From positions 1 through 64,000 of the forward strand of contig CANHTA010000003.1 in NCBI GenBank assembly GCA_947463135.1: a stretch of DNA of 64,000 nucleotides. Direction: 5' to 3'. Shown piece after piece: positions 17,625 to 26,049 of this stretch (position 1 is the stretch's first letter; each line of letters opens with the position of its first letter). Under the pieces are notes generated by a model. That model had not been told where the DNA came from and did not search any database. It worked only from the letters and a program-made list of their open reading frames with translations. This DNA comes from Gemmatimonadota bacterium (GTDB taxonomy: Bacteria > Gemmatimonadota > Gemmatimonadetes > Gemmatimonadales > Gemmatimonadaceae). The position numbers were made by a program, and so were the translations under genes.

Positions 17625-18104
17625 CTACAGCAGTGTGGGATTACGACGCCAGACGGAGATGGTGAGCGCGGTGGCGAATGTGACCCACGCGAGGTACGGC
17701 ACAAAGAGCACACCGGCCAGTACGTCGCGGCGCCAAAAGAGCACGAGGGTGATGGCGATGGAGAGCCAGAGGGCGAGCACTTCAATGGTGGCCCCCACAC
17801 CCGTGCGCCGCACAAAAAAGAAGTAGCTCCACGCCATGTTCAGCACGAGTTGCACGGCATAGAACGACAGCTCCACTTTGGCACCGCTGAAACCGGCATC
17901 GCGCCAGACACGCCATGCGGCGGTGCCCATGAGGATGTACAGCAGGGTCCACGCCGGACCGAAGAGCCAGCCCGGAGGTGCCCAGACAGGCTTCTGGAGC
18001 ATGCCGTAGAACTCGTTGGCCGACTTGGCCGTGACAGCCCCACCAACGGCGGCCACACTCGTCCCGAGAATCCAGGCGATCAAGCTGGGAATGGATTGAA
18101 GCAT
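17625..18104 (-). CDS. tspO: TspO/MBR family tryptophan-rich sensory protein
   Basis: About 159 residues with five membrane helices, the TspO architecture. The signature KPVWAPPGWLFGPAWTLLY is present in the loop-1/helix-2 region, and further aromatic positions (LNMAWSYFFF) match helix 4. The start at MLQSIPSL is preferred; the 45 residues upstream in the track overlap the promoter of the divergent metalloprotease gene and lack TspO similarity. TspO proteins bind porphyrins and related ligands and modulate stress responses; the ligand here is not readable. A second, longer TspO-related protein lies at 46.9 kb. Confidence 0.9.
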   Translation of the reverse strand: MLQSIPSLIAWILGTSVAAVGGAVTAKSANEFYGMLQKPVWAPPGWLFGPAWTLLYILMGTAAWRVWRDAGFSGAKVELSFYAVQLVLNMAWSYFFFVRRTGVGATIEVLALWLSIAITLVLFWRRDVLAGVLFVPYLAWVTFATALTISVWRRNPTLL

Positions 18105-18237
18105 GAAAGAAACATGGCGGCATCGGGTGCGGGGCGCACCTGGGGCGCACCGTCGCGTCCGTATTGCCGATGGGGGAATCGGGAGGCACTGTTCCCGAGC
18201 GTTCTCCCCTTCAGCGGTTTCCCGTACCGGATACATC

Positions 18238-20760
18238 ATGCCATTCCCTCACGCCCGACGTGCACTCGTCCTCGTGACCGCGTTTGCCCTGTCAAACGCA
18301 TCCACCGTTCAGGCGCAGCAGACGCCGCCGGCGAGTGGGGCGCCCCAACCTCCCAGTGAAGGCGCCGCGAATGCCACGGGCACCCAGGCACGGCGCGGAC
18401 CACGGCCGTATGCGCAGGTCATTCCGGCGCGAGCCCACACGGAGCGCGGTGGGATTTCGGTGCATCGCGTGGATGACCGCTATTTTTTTGAGGTCCCCGA
18501 TTCGCTCCTCGGACGTGACTTCCTGATGGTGACGCGCGTGGCCGGCGTCCCGGCGGGCGCCGGTGGGTTCCAGAGTGCCGGCAGTTCCCTCAATGAGCGG
18601 ATGATCCGATGGACCCGCGTACAGGACCGCGTGCTGCTGACACGCATCAGTCCCGACGCCGTGGCCGATGATTCCTTACCGATTGCGCGTAGCGTGGCGC
18701 AAAACAACTATCCCGCAATCATCGGCGCCTTTCCCATTGCCGCGTTCGGTCGTGACAGTGCGTCGTACGTCATTGACGTAACCGATTTCTTTGCGGCCGA
18801 TAACCCTGCCACGAGCGGGCTCGACGCCGCGCAACGGCGCACGTACGGGGTACGGCGCTATGACGCGGCCCGCAGCTACATCAGCAGCGTTCGCGGGTTT
18901 CCGCTCAACATTGAAGTGCGACAGGTCCAGACCTTTGATGCGGCCACGCCGCCCAGTGACCCTGACGGGGCAACCCTGACGATGGAGACGCGACAGTCGC
19001 TGGTGCTCCTCCCGAAGACCGCCATGCGGCCGCGCTATGCCGACGCACGCGTGGGGTATTTCTCGGTGGATCGCGTGAATTATGGTCTCGATGTGCAGAA
19101 GGCGGAGCGTCAGGAGTTTATCACCCGCTGGCGCCTGGAGCCGAAAGACGCGGCCGCCTACGCGCGCGGGGAACTGGTTGAACCGATCAAGCCCATTGTG
19201 TACTACCTCGATCCGGCAACACCGACGCGCTGGAAGCGGTACGTCCGCGAAGGGGTGGAGAACTGGCAGCAGGTGTTTGAAAAGGCAGGCTTCAAGCAGG
19301 CCATTCTTGCGAAGGACGCGCCCACGAAGGCCGAGGATCCCGATTTCGATCTCGACGACGCGCGCTACTCTGTGGTGCGCTGGGCCGCCAGCCTTACGCG
19401 CAATGCCACCGGCCCCCATACGCATGATCCGCGCTCCGGCGAGATCATCAACAGCGAGATCACGTGGTACCACAACCACATGCGCTCGTATCGCAATTGG
19501 CTCATGATGGAAACCGGTGCGGCCAATCCGTCGGCGCGCACGCTGAATATGCCGGACGAGCTCATGGGTGAAACCATGCGCCAAGTGATCACGCATGAGA
19601 TTGGTCACGCGCTGGGACTGCAGCACAACATGATCGCCTCGGCCTCGTTCCCCGTGGACTCGCTGCGCAGCCCCACCTTCACGCGTCGCTACGGCGTGAG
19701 CGCCACCATCATGGATTACGCGCGGCAAAACTACGTGGCGCAGCCCACGGACGGCCTGCAGCCGAAGGACTTCATCCGCCGGGTTGGCCCCTTCGACGAT
19801 TTCGCCATTCAGTGGGGCTATCGCGTGATTGACGCCCCCACGCCGGAAGCGGAGCGGGCCACACTGCACCGTTGGCTCACCCAGCAGTCCGGCCCGTTCC
19901 CGTACCGCTTTGCGTCGCAGCAACTCGCCGCAGGTGATCCGCGGAACCAGACCGAGGATCTGGGCGACGACCCCATCAAGGCGTCGACGTTGTCCACGAT
20001 GAACTACAAGCGCGTCCTCCCCAATCTCGTGGCGTGGACCTCCACCCCCGGTGAAGACTACACGGAACTGCGGGAGCTCTATGAGGAGACCGTGGCCCGG
20101 TGGTTCGGCAACATGAATCACGTGGTCACGATGATCGGCGGCGTTGAAGTGGACCTCAAGACGTCCGAGCAGACGGGTGCCGTGTACCGGGTCGTGCCGA
20201 AGGCGCGGCAGCAGGCGGCGTTGGCGTTCCTGTCGTCGAATGTGATGGTAACCCCCGCGTGGCTACAGCCCGCGAGTATCGTGCAGCGCATTGGTCCAAG
20301 CACGGCGGTGTCATCGCGGCAGGCGGGCCTCATGGCCTCACTGCTCAGCCCTGCCCGTCTGGGACGTTTGGCGGAATCGGAAACGTACGATGCGAGCAAC
20401 GCCTACCCGCTGATCGAGTATATGGCAGAGCTGAAGCGGTCCGTGTTCACCAACGGCTCGCCGGACGCGGGGCGTCGCCAGTTGCATCGGGTGTATCTGC
20501 AGCGGCTTGACGCGTTGCTGTCCCCGCCGGCGTCACCGGCAGCTGCCGGCGCAGGTGGTGGCGGCGGCGGCGCGGCGCGTTTCGTACCCTTTGTGACTGC
20601 GCCCAACGTGGTGCAAAGCGATCTCCCCGCGCTGGCCCGTGCGCAGTTACGTGAGATACAGCGCGACGCCCGCGCGTTTGCGGCAACGGCCTCCCCGGCG
20701 GCGCACGCGCACTGGCTTGACGTGGTGGACCGGGTCACGGCGATGCTCGACCCGAAGTAG
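18238..20760 (+). CDS. Secreted zinc-dependent metalloprotease (DUF5117/DUF4953 family)
   Basis: About 840 residues. The start at 18238 gives a standard signal peptide (LVLVTAFALSNASTVQAQ); the longer track frame overlaps divergent tspO. The catalytic zinc site is HEIGHALGLQHNM near residue 455, an extended metzincin-like HExxHxxGxxH. The N-terminal part (VIPARAHTERGGISVHRVDDRYFFEVPDSLLGRDF) and the IKPIVYYLDPATPTRWKRYVREGVENW region are typical of the DUF5118/DUF5117 modules found in Bacteroidota and Gemmatimonadota. A Gly-rich run (AAGAGGGGGGAA) lies near the C-terminus. Likely periplasmic or surface protein degradation. It is followed about 160 bp later by a DUF5916 surface protein on the same strand. 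Confidence 0.88.
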   Translation: MPFPHARRALVLVTAFALSNASTVQAQQTPPASGAPQPPSEGAANATGTQARRGPRPYAQVIPARAHTERGGISVHRVDDRYFFEVPDSLLGRDFLMVTRVAGVPAGAGGFQSAGSSLNERMIRWTRVQDRVLLTRISPDAVADDSLPIARSVAQNNYPAIIGAFPIAAFGRDSASYVIDVTDFFAADNPATSGLDAAQRRTYGVRRYDAARSYISSVRGFPLNIEVRQVQTFDAATPPSDPDGATLTMETRQSLVLLPKTAMRPRYADARVGYFSVDRVNYGLDVQKAERQEFITRWRLEPKDAAAYARGELVEPIKPIVYYLDPATPTRWKRYVREGVENWQQVFEKAGFKQAILAKDAPTKAEDPDFDLDDARYSVVRWAASLTRNATGPHTHDPRSGEIINSEITWYHNHMRSYRNWLMMETGAANPSARTLNMPDELMGETMRQVITHEIGHALGLQHNMIASASFPVDSLRSPTFTRRYGVSATIMDYARQNYVAQPTDGLQPKDFIRRVGPFDDFAIQWGYRVIDAPTPEAERATLHRWLTQQSGPFPYRFASQQLAAGDPRNQTEDLGDDPIKASTLSTMNYKRVLPNLVAWTSTPGEDYTELRELYEETVARWFGNMNHVVTMIGGVEVDLKTSEQTGAVYRVVPKARQQAALAFLSSNVMVTPAWLQPASIVQRIGPSTAVSSRQAGLMASLLSPARLGRLAESETYDASNAYPLIEYMAELKRSVFTNGSPDAGRRQLHRVYLQRLDALLSPPASPAAAGAGGGGGGAARFVPFVTAPNVVQSDLPALARAQLREIQRDARAFAATASPAAHAHWLDVVDRVTAMLDPK

Positions 20761-20923
20761 GGCCGCACGCCGCATTCGCACCGTGGGCCCCGCATGCGCC
20801 CGAGCGCTACGTGGGGGTGCTATCTTGCCCGATCGCCGTCGACGCGCCCGCCGGGCGCGTCGGCCGACCTTCTTTACCGGCTCCGCACCGCTCAACGTGC
20901 CCACGTTCTACCTTTTCGCCGCG

Positions 20924-23353
20924 ATGTTGCAGGTTACTCAGCCGCTGCCCCCGGTGTGGGGACCACCGGTTGTGACGCAGGGAACGGCCGGCATCGCGGC
21001 GGGCCTCTCCACTCCGGCGCCTCATGCCCCAGCGCCATCGCGTGCCGCCGGCGCCGTCTACCACGGTCGCCGAGGACAGCTGACGGTGGCCACCCCGCGA
21101 CGCGACGGGGCCATCGTTGTGGACGGCCGGCTCGACGAGCCCGAGTGGGCTGAGGCAGCGCTACTCACCGGGTTCTCGCAATACTTCCCCGCAGACGGGG
21201 TCGCCGCGCAAGACAGCACCGAGGTGTACGTGTGGTACACGGCGACGGCCCTGCAGGTGGGTATCCGCGCCTTCGCCCCGGCCGGAAGCGTGCGCGCCAC
21301 GCTCGCCGACCGCGACAAGATTTCGGCCGACGATAACGTGCAGCTCTTCCTCGGCACCTACAGCGACAGCCGGCAGGCGCTGGTGTTTGCGGTGAACCCG
21401 TTCGGGATTCAGGGCGATGGCGTGCTGACGGAAACCGGCGCCGTCATTGGCGGAGGCTTCACGAGCACGTCAGCCAAATCGCGCGAGAGTGCAGATCTCG
21501 CCCCCGATTATGTGTGGAAGTCCAAGGGGCAACTCACCGAGTTCGGCTATCAGGTGGAGCTGTCCATTCCCTTCAAGAGTTTACGCTATCGCGCTGGCGA
21601 CGAACAACGGTGGCAGCTGAACGTCGCACGTACCGTGCAAGCCACCGGCCACGAAGAGACGTGGACGCCAGCGCTCCGCGGGGCCGCCAGCTTCCTGGCG
21701 CAAGCAGGCGTACTCGCCGGCTTGCGTGATCTGCGGCGCGGACTCACGGTAGACGCCATCCCCACGATTACGTCGAGCGCTGTAGGTTCACGCCAGGCAG
21801 GCACGGCGGCGTGGGGCTACGAAAGCGGACGCCCCGATATCGGCGGCAGTGTGCGGTGGGGTGTGACGAGCAACCTCACCATTTCCGGCACGGCGAATCC
21901 TGACTTCTCGCAGGTTGAAGCGGACGCCACACAGTTTTCCTACGATCCGCGGCAGGCGGTGTTCTTTCCGGAGCGTCGTCCCTTCTTTCTGGAAAGTCAG
22001 GAGCAGTTTACCACACCCAATCGCTTGATCTATACGCGACGCATTGCGCAGCCGATTGCGGCCAGCAAACTCACCGGCAAGTATGGCGGTTTTGACATCG
22101 GCGTGTTGTCGGCGGTAGACAATCGCGAGGCGTCGTTCAACCAGCAGCAGTCGCCGCTCTTCAACATTGTCCGCTTGCAACGCGACCTGGGCTCGCAGAG
22201 TCGTATTGGCGTGGTGTACACCGACAAAAATGACGGGCCACGTTTCAACCGCGTGCTCGGGGCCGACGCGCGGCTGGTGCGCGGGGTGTACAACCTGCAG
22301 GGTCAGTTGGCGAGCAGCTTCACCAGCAGTGACAGTGGGACCCAGACGGCGCCACTCTTTGACCTCAGCGCCTCGCGCAACGGACGCCGCTTCGTGGCGC
22401 GCTATGCCCTGAATGGCATCAGCCCCGACTTCGACGCGCAATCGGGCTTCATTGCACGTCCCGGCATCGCGAATGTATCCGCCACCCATCGGTTGAATTT
22501 CTACGGCAAACCCAAGGCACTCGTCGAGTTATTCAGCCCCGAGCTGTTTCTCCTCGGCCGGTATCAGTATGCCAGTTTTGTGGATGGCGATGGCTCGCAG
22601 GACCGGCAGTTGCACATCCGGACCAATACTCGCCTCAGGGGTGGATGGCAGATCGGGGCGCAGCTGCTGCTGGAGGTGTTTGGCTACGATCCCTCGCTGT
22701 ACACCAACTACGTCACGCTGCAGCCGCGGAGCGCTGGACGCGTTGATACCGTGCCCTACGTCGGCACGCCAAAAATCGGCAATCGCGACTGGGTGTTTTC
22801 CGTTGGCACACCGGAGTTCCGCCGGTTCAGTTACAGCGGCTTCGGGATTGTGGGGTATGACGAGAACTTCCAGGAGTGGAGCTCGGCACGGATCTTCAGC
22901 CTGCAGAACACGCTGAACCTGCGACCAACTGAGCAGCTGCGCGTTGCCGCCACGTGGAATTACGACACCTTTGACCGTCGCAGCGATGGCACGCGGGTGC
23001 TCACGCGGAACACGCCTCGCCTGCGGGCAGAATACCAGGTCACCCGTCAGTTCTTTGTGCGTGTTATCGGCGAGCATTCCGTGGTGCGTCAGGATTCGCT
23101 GCGTGACGATACGCGCACCGAACTCCCGATTTTCCTCCGCAGCGCCAGCGGTGCGCTCACACGGGCCGCCGCCTTTGAGCGCACACGGGTACGCATCGAC
23201 GTCCTGCTCTCCTACCTGCCCTCCCCCGGCACGGTGGTGTACCTCGGGTACGGGGATCTCCTGGCCGCCAACCAACCTGCCGGCCCCGAGCGACTGCAGC
23301 GAACGCGTGATCAATTCTTTATGAAGTTGAGTTACCTCTTCCGCTTGCAGTAA
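20924..23353 (+). CDS. DUF5916 family protein with N-terminal CBM9-like domain
   Basis: The N-terminal module contains VVDGRLDEPEWAEA and VFAVNPFGIQGDG, the pattern of family 9 carbohydrate-binding-like domains. It is followed by a long beta-rich part with the family motif NPDFSQVEADATQFS and FFPERRPFFLE, then alternating strands typical of an outer-membrane barrel ending in an aromatic-rich LSYLFRLQ. The track start at 20639 lies inside the upstream gene. ATG 20924 is used, though GTG 20897 would add a short hydrophobic stretch that could complete a weak signal peptide. Function is unknown in the family; surface binding of glycans is an inference. A paralogue lies at 49.7 kb. Confidence 0.82.
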   Translation: MLQVTQPLPPVWGPPVVTQGTAGIAAGLSTPAPHAPAPSRAAGAVYHGRRGQLTVATPRRDGAIVVDGRLDEPEWAEAALLTGFSQYFPADGVAAQDSTEVYVWYTATALQVGIRAFAPAGSVRATLADRDKISADDNVQLFLGTYSDSRQALVFAVNPFGIQGDGVLTETGAVIGGGFTSTSAKSRESADLAPDYVWKSKGQLTEFGYQVELSIPFKSLRYRAGDEQRWQLNVARTVQATGHEETWTPALRGAASFLAQAGVLAGLRDLRRGLTVDAIPTITSSAVGSRQAGTAAWGYESGRPDIGGSVRWGVTSNLTISGTANPDFSQVEADATQFSYDPRQAVFFPERRPFFLESQEQFTTPNRLIYTRRIAQPIAASKLTGKYGGFDIGVLSAVDNREASFNQQQSPLFNIVRLQRDLGSQSRIGVVYTDKNDGPRFNRVLGADARLVRGVYNLQGQLASSFTSSDSGTQTAPLFDLSASRNGRRFVARYALNGISPDFDAQSGFIARPGIANVSATHRLNFYGKPKALVELFSPELFLLGRYQYASFVDGDGSQDRQLHIRTNTRLRGGWQIGAQLLLEVFGYDPSLYTNYVTLQPRSAGRVDTVPYVGTPKIGNRDWVFSVGTPEFRRFSYSGFGIVGYDENFQEWSSARIFSLQNTLNLRPTEQLRVAATWNYDTFDRRSDGTRVLTRNTPRLRAEYQVTRQFFVRVIGEHSVVRQDSLRDDTRTELPIFLRSASGALTRAAAFERTRVRIDVLLSYLPSPGTVVYLGYGDLLAANQPAGPERLQRTRDQFFMKLSYLFRLQ

Positions 23354-23375
23354 CGCGCGGCAACGCGGTACAGGA

Positions 23376-23408
23376 AAGCCCCGGCCGAGCGATGCTCGAC
23401 CGGGGCTT
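23376..23408. terminator. Bidirectional terminator hairpin between convergent genes
   Basis: AAGCCCCGG pairs with CCGGGGCTT, extended by an inner CCGAGC/GCTCG stem around GAT. It lies between the DUF5916 gene and the convergent Bax-inhibitor gene, with A-rich and T-rich ends so it can serve both strands. Confidence 0.75.
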
Positions 23409-23435
23409 CATGGTACAGCGGGCGAACCCGTGACG

Positions 23436-24185
23436 TTAGCTGCGACGTCCCTGCAAGCGCGACAACAGGCGGAGCAGTTCGAGGTACAACCAAATCAAGG
23501 TGACCATGAGCCCGAACGCCGCGAACCACTCGAGCTGCTTCGGTGCCCCGGCCCGCACGCCCTGTTCAATCCGGTCAAAGTCGAGCACGAGATTGAGCGC
23601 GGCGACGCCGGCGATGGCCAGGTTAATCCCGATGGCCAATTTGCTCGACGAGGTCAAGAAGCTGATGGACACGCCGAAGAGTGACAGCAGCATCGATCCC
23701 AAGTAGAACAGGCCAATGCCGATCATCGCGGCCAGCATCATGCGCCGAAACCCTTCGGTGGCACGCAGAATATTGAAGCGGTACAGCAGAAACACCGAGG
23801 CAGCGACCCCAAAGGTGAGGAGCACCGCCTGCTGAGGCAGCCCCGCGAAGCGTAGGTTATACATGGCCGACACCGCGCCAAGAAAGATGCCTTGGAGGGA
23901 GGCATAGATCGGAGCGCTCCAAGGCGCCGTTTGTGGCTTGAAGCTGGCGATCATCCCCACCACAAACCCGCCGATTCCGCCGATGAGCATGGCGGGCATC
24001 ATCATGTCGAGGTTGCCGGTGGCGAATTGCTGCCATGTTACGGCGGCCGAGAACAAGACCACAGTGAGCAGGATGACGGCCTTGCCCGCCACACCCGAGG
24101 TGGTCATTGCTCCCGAGGAGGAACCGGCGGCAGTGGCACGTGCCGCATCGGCCAGACGGGACAGAACGGGATTCGTCGTGCGCAT
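23436..24185 (-). CDS. Bax inhibitor-1 / YccA family membrane protein
   Basis: About 249 residues with seven hydrophobic helices and a polar Ser/Gly-rich N-terminus, matching the YccA-like branch of the BI-1 (TMBIM) family. The segment LNLVLDFDRIEQGVRAGAPK contains the paired acidic residues conserved near the last helices of this family. In studied relatives these proteins act as pH-sensitive calcium leak channels or as modulators of the FtsH protease; which applies here is not readable. It is divergent from arsR, with about 107 bp between the start codons. Confidence 0.88.
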   Translation of the reverse strand: MRTTNPVLSRLADAARATAAGSSSGAMTTSGVAGKAVILLTVVLFSAAVTWQQFATGNLDMMMPAMLIGGIGGFVVGMIASFKPQTAPWSAPIYASLQGIFLGAVSAMYNLRFAGLPQQAVLLTFGVAASVFLLYRFNILRATEGFRRMMLAAMIGIGLFYLGSMLLSLFGVSISFLTSSSKLAIGINLAIAGVAALNLVLDFDRIEQGVRAGAPKQLEWFAAFGLMVTLIWLYLELLRLLSRLQGRRS

Positions 24186-24258
24186 AGTCTATCGTGTGCG
24201 AGAGAGTGAAAGCAGCGTACCGCGATAAGATACCCCGGAGCAGCCAGTCCGGTCTCCC

Positions 24259-24286
24259 TTGATATATCAATATTTTCTGATACATT
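24259..24286 (+). promoter_or_regulatory. arsR promoter with perfect palindrome (candidate ArsR operator)
   Basis: TTGATATATCAA is a perfect 12-bp palindrome at 24259-24270, 22 bp ahead of the arsR ATG, in a short AT-rich island within GC-rich DNA. Its left half also serves as a plausible -35 (TTGATA), with TACATT 16 bp downstream as -10, so a repressor bound here would block the promoter. Autoregulation by ArsR is typical of the family. Confidence 0.65.
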
Positions 24287-24292
24287 CCAAAT

Positions 24293-24670
24293 ATGCCCAC
24301 GGTATCGCTCGACCTGACCCGCTGCACGCGCCTCTTTCACGCGCTCTCCGACGAGACGCGTCTGGCGGTGGTGCAGCTGTTGGGCGATGGGGAGCGGTGC
24401 GTCTGCGACTTGCAGTCGGCGTTGGATGTGGCCCAGTCGCGCCTCTCTTTCCATCTCAGGGTGCTGAAGGACGCGGGGTTGGTGCGCGACCGGAAAGACG
24501 GACGATGGTCGTACTACACCTTGGAGTCCGACGCTTTGACCGAGGCGCACGACATCGTGCACGCCTTGGCGGCGCCGCGCGCAGCGGGAACCGACGCGCT
24601 CGGAACTGCCGCGGTGCGCCCCAGCGCACTCGGGCGTGCGATGACCGCACTCGGCCGCTGCTGCGGGTAG
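24293..24670 (+). CDS. arsR: ArsR/SmtB family metalloregulator
   Basis: A 125-residue winged-helix repressor. The helix-turn-helix region contains the classic arsenic-sensing motif ERCVCDL (CVC at the start of the alpha-3 equivalent), followed by AQSRLSFHLRVLKDAGLV and the wing DRKDGRWSYYTL. A second cysteine pair ends the protein (GRCCG) and could add a metal ligand. It would dissociate from its operator on binding As(III)/Sb(III). The gene lies 89 bp upstream of arsM on the same strand. No arsenite efflux pump or ArsC reductase gene is nearby. Confidence 0.92.
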   Translation: MPTVSLDLTRCTRLFHALSDETRLAVVQLLGDGERCVCDLQSALDVAQSRLSFHLRVLKDAGLVRDRKDGRWSYYTLESDALTEAHDIVHALAAPRAAGTDALGTAAVRPSALGRAMTALGRCCG

Positions 24671-24692
24671 CGGTTGCTTCATCGTTTTTTTT

Positions 24693-24719
24693 ACCAAACG
24701 CATCAAGATTTATTGGTGC
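24693..24719 (+). promoter_or_regulatory. Possible second operator between arsR and arsM
   Basis: The AT-rich arsR-arsM gap contains an imperfect dyad GCATCAA-N6-TTGGTGC (one mismatch) and an overlapping ACCAA...TTGGT pair. Its ATCAA half resembles the palindrome ahead of arsR. It could be a second ArsR site or an internal promoter for arsM; weak evidence. Confidence 0.3.
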
Positions 24720-24759
24720 AATATCTCCGCTGTTTCATCCACCTCACGAGGCTGTCGAC

Positions 24760-25647
24760 ATGAGCTCCCCCATCGGCATCACGTTCCGCGAACCCGCCGA
24801 AAACACCACCATCACGGACGTCGTCCGCGACAAGTACGGGGCGGCCGCCCGCCGAGTGCTTGACCTCAACGCGCCGACCTCCTGCTGCGGCCCGACGAGT
24901 TCGAGCTGTGGCAGCACCGAGTTCAACGGGTCGGTTGATCCGATCACCTCGAACCTCTACGTGAACGGCGAGACCGATGCGCTGCCAAACGCGGCGGTAT
25001 TGGCGTCGCTGGGCTGTGGCAACCCCACGGCGCTCGCGCAGCTCGAAGCCGGAGAGGTCGTGCTCGACCTGGGATCGGGTGGCGGCATCGACGTGATTCT
25101 CTCAGCCCGACGGGTGGGGCCCACCGGCAAGGCGTATGGCCTGGACATGACCGACGACATGCTCGCGCTGGCCCGTCAGAACGCGGCCGAGGCGGGGATT
25201 CCGAACGTCGAGTTCCTGAAGGGACAGATCGAAGCGATCCCGCTCCCCGACGCGAGTGTGGACGTGATCATCTCGAACTGCGTGATCAACCTGTCGGGCG
25301 ACAAGCGTATGGTGCTGGCCGAAGCGTTCCGGGTGCTGAAGCCAGGCGGACGGTTTGCGGTGAGCGATGTGGTGGTGCGCGGCGACGTGCCGGCGGCCAT
25401 GCGACGTGGCATGGAGCTGTGGGTGGGCTGCGTGGCGGGGGCGCTGGAAGAAACCGAGTTCACGCGCCTGCTCGCGGACGTCGGCTTCATCGACGCGTCG
25501 GTTGAGCCTACCCGCGTCTACCGCGTGGAGGACGCCCGTCAGTTCCTCGAGGAAAGCGGCGTGGCCGCGCAGGTAAATCTCGACGAGATCGACGGCAAGT
25601 TCATGGCGGCGTTCGTGCGCGCGGTGAAGCCTCACCCGTCGGAGTGA
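24760..25647 (+). CDS. arsM: Arsenite methyltransferase
   Basis: SAM-dependent methyltransferase converting As(III) to methylated arsenicals. The SAM-binding glycine motif is [16 protein letters not shown], followed by the acidic GLDMTDDML. Candidate arsenic-binding cysteines are placed as in the family: an N-terminal [11 protein letters not shown] cluster, the mid-protein ISNCVINL and the later WVGCVAGAL. Length is 295 residues using the ATG at 24760; the much longer track frame runs back through arsR in another frame. With arsR it forms a minimal arsenic detoxification unit that relies on volatilisation or methylation rather than efflux. Confidence 0.93.
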   Translation: MSSPIGITFREPAENTTITDVVRDKYGAAARRVLDLNAPTSCCGPTSSSCGSTEFNGSVDPITSNLYVNGETDALPNAAVLASLGCGNPTALAQLEAGEVVLDLGSGGGIDVILSARRVGPTGKAYGLDMTDDMLALARQNAAEAGIPNVEFLKGQIEAIPLPDASVDVIISNCVINLSGDKRMVLAEAFRVLKPGGRFAVSDVVVRGDVPAAMRRGMELWVGCVAGALEETEFTRLLADVGFIDASVEPTRVYRVEDARQFLEESGVAAQVNLDEIDGKFMAAFVRAVKPHPSE

Positions 25648-25677
25648 CCGGCGGGCCCACCGTCACCGCAGCCGGCA

Positions 25678-25703
25678 ACGCCGATCCCTTACGGGATCGG
25701 CGT
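25678..25703. terminator. Perfect terminator hairpin between arsM and a convergent gene
   Basis: ACGCCGATCCC pairs perfectly with GGGATCGGCGT around a TTAC loop. The stop codon of the minus-strand gene at 25689 lies in the loop, so one arm is coding for that gene. It serves arsM from the left. Confidence 0.7.
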
Positions 25704-26039
25704 GTGGCGTTCCGACAGGTCGTTCGCCACGTAGTGCTGCAACAGCTCCTCGGCGGCCGGGAGATACGCCTCAATCGGCGGTAGTCCGCCGTCGAGGTTT
25801 GGGCCGGCATCGCGAAATACGGCGGCAATGCCATGCGCCAACGCATCGACGTCGCGATGCTCGTGCACACAGGCATCGAGCAGCATCACCAGATAACTCG
25901 CCAGTACTTCGGGCGAGGGCTCGCGCACCGAGCGCCAGCCGATGCGCTCGAGCCCACGCGTGAGCACGAGCGCCGCGCCACCGCCACCTAAGCCGGTATC
26001 GGCGCGAAAGCGGGCGCTCAGTGCCTCGAGACGAATCAT
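25689..26039 (-). CDS. Hypothetical protein, mostly helical, no family recognised
   Basis: A 116-residue soluble protein with amphipathic helical character (for example VLASYLVMLLDACVHEHRDVDALAHGIAAVF) and no signal peptide or membrane helix. A glycine run (TGLGGGGAAL) lies near the N-terminus. It ends only 11 bp ahead in map position of the M20 peptidase 3' end, but in transcription order it is downstream of that gene, so the two probably share a transcript. Its final codons (HTPIP) form one arm of the terminator hairpin. The frame has normal composition and no strong overlap, so it is probably a real gene; function unknown. Confidence 0.55.
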   Translation of the reverse strand: MIRLEALSARFRADTGLGGGGAALVLTRGLERIGWRSVREPSPEVLASYLVMLLDACVHEHRDVDALAHGIAAVFRDAGPNLDGGLPPIEAYLPAAEELLQHYVANDLSERHTPIP

Positions 26040-26049
26040 GCTGTGCGCA

